The notes under the pieces were generated by a model. The model saw only the letters and a list, made by a program, of their open reading frames with translations, was not told where the DNA came from and did no database searches. A stretch of DNA of 5,026 nt, from assembly GCA_002732645.1 (NCBI GenBank), contig NVRL01000042.1, positions 10,419 to 15,444 on the forward strand, written 5' to 3'. Shown here in pieces: positions 1-5,026 of the stretch; the first letter of the stretch is position 1; each line of letters begins with the position of its first letter. This DNA is from Sulfurimonas sp. (GTDB lineage Bacteria; Campylobacterota; Campylobacteria; Campylobacterales; Sulfurimonadaceae). The translations under genes were made by a program, and so were the position numbers.

Positions 1-747
1 CTTAGCTTTTTTTCACTTTTCATCGCACTCTTTGTGGGTGCACTCTACTATACAAACAATATTCAAGGGCCATTAATTTCAGCTCTAAACTACTTAAAAT
101 CAAACTATCATAACTCAACAGAATTTATTCAAGATAATATTGACAAACATATATTTCAAGCTGATTCTATCGCTTCGCTTAAAGAAAAACTACAAAAATA
201 TGAAAACAACCACCTTGTAATGCAACAGATGGCATCAGAGGTTAATGACCTATTTAAAGCTAACAACTCTAAACTAAAAGCTGACCCTAAAGTAGAACTT
301 GTAAGAGCTATATCTTATGAGAAATTTGGAAATCTAAACAGAGTTTGGATAGATGCCAAAGATTATAATTCATCTAAGATTTATGGACTTACATACAATG
401 AACTTGTTGCAGGTATAGTTGTTCCAGAAAATGGAAAAGCTCTCGGACTATTAAACAGAGATATTCAAAGTTCTTATGCGGTATTTGTAGGAAAGAAAAG
501 AGCTCCCGGAATTGCTCACGGGAATAATGCAAAAAATCTAGTTGTTAAGTTTATACCGGCTTGGTTTGAAATAGAGGAAGGTGATGAAGTCGTTACATCC
601 GGACTTGATAGAATTTTTTTCAAGGGACTTAAAGTCGGTCGTGTTTTATCTGTAAAGAAATCACAAGGTTACCAAAATGCCATTATTGAACCATATTATG
701 AATCAAATGATCCAAATTATTTTTATATGATAAAGAGAGTTAAATGA
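1..747 (+). CDS. mreC: Rod shape-determining protein MreC, 5'-truncated by window edge
   Basis: MreC is a bitopic inner-membrane protein whose periplasmic part scaffolds the elongasome (MreB, MreD, RodA, PBP2) for lateral-wall synthesis. The frame is open from base 1 and gives 248 residues, so only the initiator and a few codons are missing. Visible residues 1-17 (beginning LSFFSLFIALFVGAL) are the rest of the N-terminal membrane anchor. Residues ~45-88 are rich in charged and heptad-like positions (IASLKEKLQKYENN), fitting the dimerising coiled coil. Residues ~165-248 are the beta-rich MreC core, with the family-typical GDEVVTSGL (194-202) and FFKGLKVGRV (206-215). A GTG at 34 lies inside the anchor and is not the start. 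The stop overlaps the next gene by 4 nt (ATGA). In related genomes mreB usually lies just upstream (family knowledge; outside this window). Identification is firm; only the N-terminus is unseen. Confidence 0.93.
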   Translation, partial: LSFFSLFIALFVGALYYTNNIQGPLISALNYLKSNYHNSTEFIQDNIDKHIFQADSIASLKEKLQKYENNHLVMQQMASEVNDLFKANNSKLKADPKVELVRAISYEKFGNLNRVWIDAKDYNSSKIYGLTYNELVAGIVVPENGKALGLLNRDIQSSYAVFVGKKRAPGIAHGNNAKNLVVKFIPAWFEIEEGDEVVTSGLDRIFFKGLKVGRVLSVKKSQGYQNAIIEPYYESNDPNYFYMIKRVK

Positions 748-1481
748 GATATCTATTAGTATTAGTTTTACTTCTTTCCTTTTTACAAGCCCAAGAAAAT
801 AAACAAAAAATCACAATTGGCGCTGGTCCATTTATACAGACTCAGCCATATAAAAATGTTGACAACATAGTTGTCCCATCTCCTGTTGTCTTCTTTGACA
901 ATGGTATTGCTTATATAAGATGGAGTAGAGCCGGAGTCTATTTTTTTGGAGACAAGCAAGAAGAGTATGCTTGGGGATTTTCTCTAACTATTCAACCAAG
1001 AATCTATGGTTATGAACCTTCAGACATAGAGGGAATGGATGAGAGAAAAAGCACCTGGGAAGGTGGTTTAGCTTTTAGTGCTAAAACTGATAAAGCCTAT
1101 ATCGAAGTAATGCTTTTAACAGATATGCTAGACAGATATGAGTCTTTTATTGTAAAAACAGAAGCCGGTTATGACTTTGAATTTGCAAACTTTTCACTCT
1201 ACCCTAGTCTGATACTTATATATCAATCATCAGATTTTTTAAATTATTATTACGGTGTAAAAAAGTCTGAAGAGTTAGGTTCAAGAAAAGAGTATATTCC
1301 TGGCAATGGATTACAGATCGGAGTACAAACCTATATAAAGTATCCTTTTACTAAAAATTTATCTGCACTTATCAACCTAAGAGTCGATAGAATTTCCAAT
1401 GAAGCTACACAAAGCCCTATCGTAGATGAAAATTACATCTACTCTGGATTACTATCTCTTATATATACTTTCGAATATTAA
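744..1481 (+). CDS. MipA/OmpV-family outer-membrane beta-barrel protein
   Basis: This is a 245-residue predicted secreted outer-membrane protein. Residues 1-16 form a signal peptide (MRYLLVLVLLLSFLQA), with likely cleavage after A16 before QENKQ. The mature part alternates hydrophobic and polar residues as barrel strands do. It carries MipA/OmpV hallmarks: GAGPFIQTQPY near the start, PSPVVFFDNGIAYIR, a mid-protein YYYGVKKSEE segment, YIPGNGLQIGVQTYIKYPF, and near the C-terminus SPIVDENYIYSGLLSLIYTFEY, ending in an aromatic residue. Length is close to the usual 240-260. E. coli MipA bridges the lytic transglycosylase MltA and PBP1B, whereas other members are porin-like or immunogenic, so function in this family varies. 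The ATG lies within the mreC stop (ATGA), preceded by a purine-rich AAAGAGAG (732-739) that can serve as ribosome binding site; translation is probably coupled to mreC. A peptidoglycan role is inferred from context only. The family call is by motif reading, without a profile search. Confidence 0.82.
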   Translation: MRYLLVLVLLLSFLQAQENKQKITIGAGPFIQTQPYKNVDNIVVPSPVVFFDNGIAYIRWSRAGVYFFGDKQEEYAWGFSLTIQPRIYGYEPSDIEGMDERKSTWEGGLAFSAKTDKAYIEVMLLTDMLDRYESFIVKTEAGYDFEFANFSLYPSLILIYQSSDFLNYYYGVKKSEELGSRKEYIPGNGLQIGVQTYIKYPFTKNLSALINLRVDRISNEATQSPIVDENYIYSGLLSLIYTFEY

Positions 1482-1544
1482 CCTCTCTGTCAAGCTGAGG
1501 ATGATGAGTATCTTATTTTCATCAAATATTAAGTGCTTTTTGTC

Positions 1545-1550
1545 TATAAT
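1545..1550 (+). promoter_or_regulatory. Probable sigma70 -10 box of the carB promoter
   Basis: A perfect TATAAT lies 81 nt upstream of the carB ATG, preceded by a T-run and TG (1537-1542). No good -35 hexamer is present: the position 17 bp upstream reads TCAAAT. A strong -10 with T-rich upstream DNA instead of a -35 is the usual pattern in Campylobacterota. Transcription would begin near 1557 and give a leader of about 75 nt. A weaker -10-like TATACA at 1565-1570 is an alternative. Inferred from sequence only. Confidence 0.6.
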
Positions 1551-1581
1551 AAAAAAATTTATTTTATACATATTTTAAGTA

Positions 1582-1619
1582 CATAAAGTTCCTTATATTG
1601 TAATTTTTAGGACTTTGTG
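1582..1619 (+). promoter_or_regulatory. Imperfect hairpin in the carB leader
   Basis: Arm 1582-1593 (CATAAAGTTCCT) can pair with 1609-1619 (AGGACTTTGTG). This gives 11 pairs, including one G-U and one bulged T, closing a 15-nt AT-rich loop (1594-1608). The stem ends two bases before the AAGGA ribosome binding site at 1622-1626. No U-run follows, so it is not a simple intrinsic terminator. If transcribed from the 1545 promoter it would lie in the 5' leader and could affect carB translation or mRNA stability; as DNA it could instead be an operator. The role is inference; the pairing is visible. Confidence 0.45.
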
Positions 1620-1621
1620 CA

Positions 1622-1626
1622 AAGGA
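1622..1626 (+). promoter_or_regulatory. Shine-Dalgarno site deciding the carB start
   Basis: AAGGA is separated by 5 nt from the ATG at 1632, the expected arrangement. It supports ATG 1632 over the in-frame GTG at 1617, which would place this site inside the coding region and has no purine-rich site before it. The protein from 1632 begins MPKRTDI, the same opening as E. coli CarB. Confidence 0.85.
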
Positions 1627-1631
1627 AAAAA

Positions 1632-4600
1632 ATGCCAAAACGCACCGACATTAACACTATTTTACTTATAGGTTCAGGTCCAATTATTATTGGTCAAGCT
1701 TGTGAATTCGATTACTCAGGAACTCAAGCTGTTAAAACTTTAAAAGAAGAGGGCTATCGTGTAGTTCTTATTAACTCTAATCCTGCAACTATTATGACAG
1801 ATCCAGAATTTGCTGATAGAACTTATATTGAGCCTATCACTGAAGACGTAATAGCAAAAATTATTAAAAAAGAAAATGTTGATGCGGTTCTTCCAACAAT
1901 GGGTGGACAGACTGCACTTAATGTAGCTACTAGTATGTATGAAAAAGGCATGTTAGAAGGTATAGAATTTTTAGGTGCGACTCCAGAAGCTATTCATAAG
2001 GGTGAAGACCGTTCAGCTTTTAATAAAGCTATGATTAAAATTGGTATGGACTTACCAAAAAGTCGTAATGCCTACAGTGTTGATGAAGCAATTGAAGCAG
2101 TTAAAGAGATAGGTTTTCCAGTAATTAGTAGAGCTTCTTTTACACTTGCAGGTGGTGGTTCAGGTGTAGCATATAATATGGAAGAGTTTAAAAAACTGGC
2201 AGAAGAAGGCATTTCAGCATCTCCTGTAAATGAAATAGAAATTATGGAGTCTATGCTTGGTTGGAAAGAGTATGAGATGGAAGTTATCCGCGATAAAGCG
2301 GACAACTGTATCATTGTCTGTGCTATTGAAAACTTTGACCCTATGGGTGTTCATACTGGAGATTCTATTACAGTAGCTCCTGCACTTACTCTAACAGATA
2401 AAGAGTACCAAAGAATGCGTAATGCTTCTTTTGATATTCTAAGAGAAATCGGTGTTGATACTGGTGGCAGTAATGTTCAGTTCTCTATTTGTCCAAAAAC
2501 TGGTCGTATGATCGTTATCGAGATGAATCCTCGTGTATCTCGCTCATCAGCATTAGCATCTAAGGCTACTGGTTATCCTATTGCAAAAGTTGCGACTCTT
2601 TTAGCTGTTGGTTATACACTTGATGAAATTACAAATGATATTACAGGAACTCCTGCATCATTTGAGCCAGTAATAGACTACGTTGTAACTAAAATTCCTC
2701 GTTTTACATTTGAGAAATTTCCTGAAGCAGTTAATACACTTAGTACAAGTATGAAGTCTGTTGGTGAAGTTATGGCTATCGGTCGTACCTTTAAAGAGTC
2801 TATGCAAAAAGCTCTTTGTTCACTAGAGACTGGTCTTTGTGGATTTGATGAGATTGATGCAGATACAGAGTTTGTTAAACATGAGATTCGTCGTCCAAAT
2901 GCAGACCGTATGCTTTACGTAGCTGAAGGTTTCCGTCGTGGTATGAGCGTCCAAGAGATGTTTGACACATGTGCGATTGACCCATGGTTCCTTTACCAAC
3001 TAGAAGAGATTGTTCAATCTGAAGCTAAGATAACTGATAAAATTCTTTTTGATGCAGAGTTTATGAGAAGCATCAAAGTTGATGGTTTTTCAGATAAAAG
3101 AATCTCTCAACTAATAGCTACTAACTCGAATCAAACTGTAAGCGAAAACGAAGTTTATGATAAAAGAAAGTCTCTTGGCGTCTCTTTAGAATTTAACGAA
3201 GTTGACACTTGTGCAGCTGAGTTTGAAGCTCTTACCCCATACCTTTACTCAACTACAAATATAGTAGCATCTCCAACTGCGAAAAACAGAGTTAGTGATA
3301 AGAGAAAAATTCTAATTCTTGGTGGTGGACCAAACAGAATCGGTCAAGGTATTGAGTTTGATTACTGTTGTGTTCATGCTGCATTTGCTCTTAAAGAGAT
3401 GGATATTGAGTGTATTATGTACAACTGTAATCCTGAGACAGTTTCTACTGACTACGATACTTCTGATGTACTTTACTTTGAACCAATTGACTTTGAACAT
3501 GTTAGAGAAGTTATAGAAAACGAGCAACCAGATGGAATTATCGTTCACTTTGGTGGGCAGACTCCACTAAAACTGGCAGATGCTCTTACAAAGATAGGTG
3601 CTAAAATTGCCGGAACTACTTCTGCAGTAATCGATCTTGCAGAAGATAGAGAGCAATTCTCTAACTTTGTAAACTCTCACGGACTTAAGCAGCCTAGGAA
3701 TGGTTTAGCTCGTAAAAAAGAAGAGGCGGGACCTATTGCTGAAAAACTTGGTTTTCCAGTTCTTGTTCGTCCATCTTTTGTTCTTGGTGGTCGTGGTATG
3801 AAAATCGTTTATAGCCATGAAGAGTTAAATGAGTATATGACTCTTGCTATCTCAGTATCAAATGAGGCTCCTGTTCTTATAGATAAGTTCCTAGATCAAG
3901 CAATTGAGCTTGATGTAGATGCTATCTGTGATGGTAAAGATGTATATATAGGTTCTGTAATGCAACACATCGAAGAAGCCGGTATTCACTCTGGAGACAG
4001 TGCTTGTTCACTTCCTCCTGTAAACCTATCTGATGAAATGATTGAAAAAGTAGAACAACAAACTAAAACTATAGCACTTGGTCTTGGTGTTATTGGTCTT
4101 ATGAATGTTCAATATGCAATCTTTCAAGATGAAATATATCTAATCGAAGTTAATCCAAGAGCATCTAGAACTGTTCCTTTTGTATCTAAAGCTACAGGTA
4201 TGCCATTGGCAAAAGTTGCAACTCGTGTTATGGTTGGAGAGACTCTTAGAAGTTCTCTAAAGCATTACGATAAGTACGATATAGTTCAAGAAGTAAACGG
4301 TCTTTTAAAACCTAAACTAAAGGGTCACGTTTCTGTTAAAGAAGCAGTTTTTCCTTTCCATAAACTTTACGGTGCTGACTTAGTTCTTTCTCCTGAAATG
4401 AAATCAACTGGTGAAGTAATGGGGATCAGTTCAAACTTTGGTGTAAGTTTTGCAAAAGCTCAACTATCTGCCGGAAATAAAATCCCTACAGAAGGAACTT
4501 GTTTTCTTTCCTTTGTTGATACAGATAAACAACACGCTGCGGAGATAGCTTCTGGTCTTCACAGACATGGCTTTAAACTTGTAGCTACTAAAGGTACTCA

Positions 4601-4889
4601 GATGATTATTGAAGAAGCTGGCATCCCTTGTGAGCGTGTTCTTAAAATCTCTGAAGGTCGTCCAAACATCGAAGATAGTATGAAAAATGACGAAATTGCT
4701 ATGGCTATTAATACTTCAGACAACAACACTTCTAAGAAAGATGCTGTAGTTATTCGTCAAGAAGTTTTAAGAAAAAGTATTCCATACTTCACAACTCTAA
4801 GTGCAGCGAGAGCTCTTATCTTAGCACTTGATGAAATGGGTGATGGCTCATGGTCGGAATCTCAAGCTTTACAAGACTTTCTCGCATAA
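1632..4889 (+). CDS. carB: Carbamoyl-phosphate synthase large subunit
   Basis: CarB, with the glutaminase CarA, makes carbamoyl phosphate from bicarbonate, two ATP and glutamine-derived ammonia in the cytoplasm, feeding pyrimidine and arginine synthesis. The product is 1085 residues (E. coli 1073) and intact. The carboxyphosphate half (~1-400) has [17 protein letters not shown] (14-30), [10 protein letters not shown] and the metal/ATP site EMNPR (297-301). A helical oligomerisation region follows (~400-555). The carbamoyl-phosphate half starts at [15 protein letters not shown] (G564 on), then [19 protein letters not shown] and EVNPR (839-843). The MGS-like allosteric domain (~945-1085) keeps T986/T989 (ATKGT), K1005 (KISEGRP) and N1027 (INTS), aligning by eye with E. 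coli UMP/IMP-binding residues, so pyrimidine feedback is likely. carA is not adjacent, so the subunits must come from separate loci or carA lies outside the window. Residues 167-178 read [12 protein letters not shown] where E. coli has RPSFTMGGSGGG; the phosphate-contacting Arg is kept. Confidence 0.98.
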   Translation: MPKRTDINTILLIGSGPIIIGQACEFDYSGTQAVKTLKEEGYRVVLINSNPATIMTDPEFADRTYIEPITEDVIAKIIKKENVDAVLPTMGGQTALNVATSMYEKGMLEGIEFLGATPEAIHKGEDRSAFNKAMIKIGMDLPKSRNAYSVDEAIEAVKEIGFPVISRASFTLAGGGSGVAYNMEEFKKLAEEGISASPVNEIEIMESMLGWKEYEMEVIRDKADNCIIVCAIENFDPMGVHTGDSITVAPALTLTDKEYQRMRNASFDILREIGVDTGGSNVQFSICPKTGRMIVIEMNPRVSRSSALASKATGYPIAKVATLLAVGYTLDEITNDITGTPASFEPVIDYVVTKIPRFTFEKFPEAVNTLSTSMKSVGEVMAIGRTFKESMQKALCSLETGLCGFDEIDADTEFVKHEIRRPNADRMLYVAEGFRRGMSVQEMFDTCAIDPWFLYQLEEIVQSEAKITDKILFDAEFMRSIKVDGFSDKRISQLIATNSNQTVSENEVYDKRKSLGVSLEFNEVDTCAAEFEALTPYLYSTTNIVASPTAKNRVSDKRKILILGGGPNRIGQGIEFDYCCVHAAFALKEMDIECIMYNCNPETVSTDYDTSDVLYFEPIDFEHVREVIENEQPDGIIVHFGGQTPLKLADALTKIGAKIAGTTSAVIDLAEDREQFSNFVNSHGLKQPRNGLARKKEEAGPIAEKLGFPVLVRPSFVLGGRGMKIVYSHEELNEYMTLAISVSNEAPVLIDKFLDQAIELDVDAICDGKDVYIGSVMQHIEEAGIHSGDSACSLPPVNLSDEMIEKVEQQTKTIALGLGVIGLMNVQYAIFQDEIYLIEVNPRASRTVPFVSKATGMPLAKVATRVMVGETLRSSLKHYDKYDIVQEVNGLLKPKLKGHVSVKEAVFPFHKLYGADLVLSPEMKSTGEVMGISSNFGVSFAKAQLSAGNKIPTEGTCFLSFVDTDKQHAAEIASGLHRHGFKLVATKGTQMIIEEAGIPCERVLKISEGRPNIEDSMKNDEIAMAINTSDNNTSKKDAVVIRQEVLRKSIPYFTTLSAARALILALDEMGDGSWSESQALQDFLA

Positions 4890-4892
4890 AAA

Positions 4893-5026
4893 ATGAAAGT
4901 TATTCTCACTCAAACCGACACAACTGTCGGTTTTTTATCTCAAAATGAAAAAAAACTACAAGAGATATCAATTACAGATGAACTTACCAGTCTTTATAAC
5001 AGAAGATATTTTAATGAAATTTTTCC
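4893..5026 (+). CDS. Sua5/YrdC-family N-terminus running in frame into a GGDEF-domain start; 3'-truncated
   Basis: The frame opens 3 nt after the carB stop and runs off the window after 44 complete codons. Residues 1-17 (MKVILTQTDTTVGFLSQ) match the N-terminal strand and TDT-x-x-G loop of Sua5/YciO/YrdC proteins, whose characterised members make threonylcarbamoyl-AMP for tRNA t6A. A short gene of this family after carB is what I expect in Campylobacterota. Residues 18-25 (NEKKLQEI) are low-complexity and would suit either family. Residues 27-44 (ITDELTSLYNRRYFNEIF) are the hallmark opening of a GGDEF (diguanylate cyclase) domain and do not fit a Sua5 continuation. The GGDEF signature itself would lie beyond the edge. 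No Shine-Dalgarno site is visible, so initiation would rely on coupling to carB. Either a chimeric assembly end or a real gene fusion; I lean to the former. The two half-identities are each from short peptides. Confidence 0.6.
   Translation, partial: MKVILTQTDTTVGFLSQNEKKLQEISITDELTSLYNRRYFNEIF
4912..4936 (+). terminator. Intrinsic terminator-like hairpin just after carB, inside the next frame
   Basis: AAACCGACA (4912-4920) pairs perfectly with TGTCGGTTT (4925-4933) around a 4-nt CAAC loop. The core is the 7-bp ACCGACA/TGTCGGT stem, directly followed by six T (4931-4936). This is the standard rho-independent shape, 23 nt after the carB stop, and would end the carB transcript. It coincides with codons 7-15 (QTDTTVGFL) of the downstream frame, so it would also attenuate that gene. 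Whether it works is untested. Confidence 0.65.
4944..4970 (+). other. Candidate junction between Sua5-like and GGDEF-like coding sequence
   Basis: The change of protein family happens within this A-rich stretch, which encodes NEKKLQEIS. The peptide is plausible both as the first helix of a Sua5-like protein and as the helical linker that commonly precedes a GGDEF domain. A shared stretch of about 20 nt between two genes of one genome, or of related genomes, would let an assembler or recombination cross over while keeping frame. The exact breakpoint cannot be placed from one sequence. Confidence 0.45.

Noticed and set aside
34..36. GTG as a possible start codon for the first gene
   Set aside because: It lies within the hydrophobic membrane anchor, the frame is open back to base 1, and no ribosome binding site precedes it. 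The gene simply begins outside the window.
1482..1500. CCTC/GAGG inverted repeat right after the MipA-like stop as a terminator
   Set aside because: The stem is only 4 bp with an 11-nt loop and no T-run follows.
1502..1524. TGATGA/TCATCA dyad (11-nt spacer) upstream of the carB promoter as an operator or terminator
   Set aside because: Six paired bases in AT-rich DNA are expected by chance, and there is no adjacent T-run. Its place just upstream of the -10 is suggestive but not enough to call a site.
1617..1619. GTG as an upstream start for carB
   Set aside because: It would add VQRKK before MPKRTDI and swallow the AAGGA ribosome binding site. ATG 1632 matches the family N-terminus and has proper spacing.
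2072..2314. Antisense open frame of about 80 codons within carB
   Set aside because: It lies wholly opposite a highly conserved coding region, has no ribosome binding site or family resemblance, and is serine/isoleucine-rich as expected for a reverse-strand shadow.
3312..3548. Antisense and alternate-frame open stretches of about 65-78 codons within carB
   Set aside because: They overlap each other and the conserved second ATP-grasp half, with no start signals or recognisable motifs; they are by-products of carB codon composition.
1..5026. CRISPR arrays, tRNA/rRNA genes, insertion sequences, att sites or long direct repeats
   Set aside because: Nothing of these kinds is visible. The internal similarity of the two CarB halves is the ancient duplication of that protein, not a recent repeat.

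Overview
The window looks like a piece of an AT-rich Campylobacterota genome (Sulfurimonas/Sulfuricurvum-like by eye; genus not provable from here). Grounds are the low GC, the gene order mreC, outer-membrane protein, carB, then a short Sua5/YrdC-family start, and a promoter with a good -10 box but no recognisable -35. All genes lie on the + strand. The left edge cuts mreC and the right edge cuts an open reading frame, so this may be a whole short contig or an internal slice.

Layout: 1-747 is mreC, missing only its first few codons. It overlaps by 4 nt (ATGA) a 245-residue MipA/OmpV-family outer-membrane barrel protein (744-1481). A 150-nt gap (1482-1631) holds a probable sigma70-type promoter, a leader hairpin and the ribosome binding site of carB. 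carB (1632-4889) is a full-length large subunit of carbamoyl-phosphate synthase. Three nucleotides after its stop, a new frame opens (4893) and runs off the end. Its first ~25 residues look like the N-terminus of a Sua5/YciO/YrdC-family protein, and residues ~26-44 look like the first helix of a GGDEF domain. A textbook intrinsic-terminator shape (4912-4936) lies inside the first codons of this frame.

How the genes relate: mreC and the MipA-like gene form a translationally coupled cell-envelope pair (inner-membrane elongasome scaffold plus outer-membrane barrel). carB supplies carbamoyl phosphate for pyrimidines and arginine and appears to have its own promoter. The downstream frame follows carB so closely that it would be co-transcribed, unless the embedded terminator stops most transcripts.

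Most of the window is ordinary conserved housekeeping sequence and I see no new multi-gene system. The points most worth checking are the Sua5-to-GGDEF junction at the right end (assembly chimera or genuine fusion), the terminator inside coding sequence, and the hairpin just upstream of the carB ribosome binding site.
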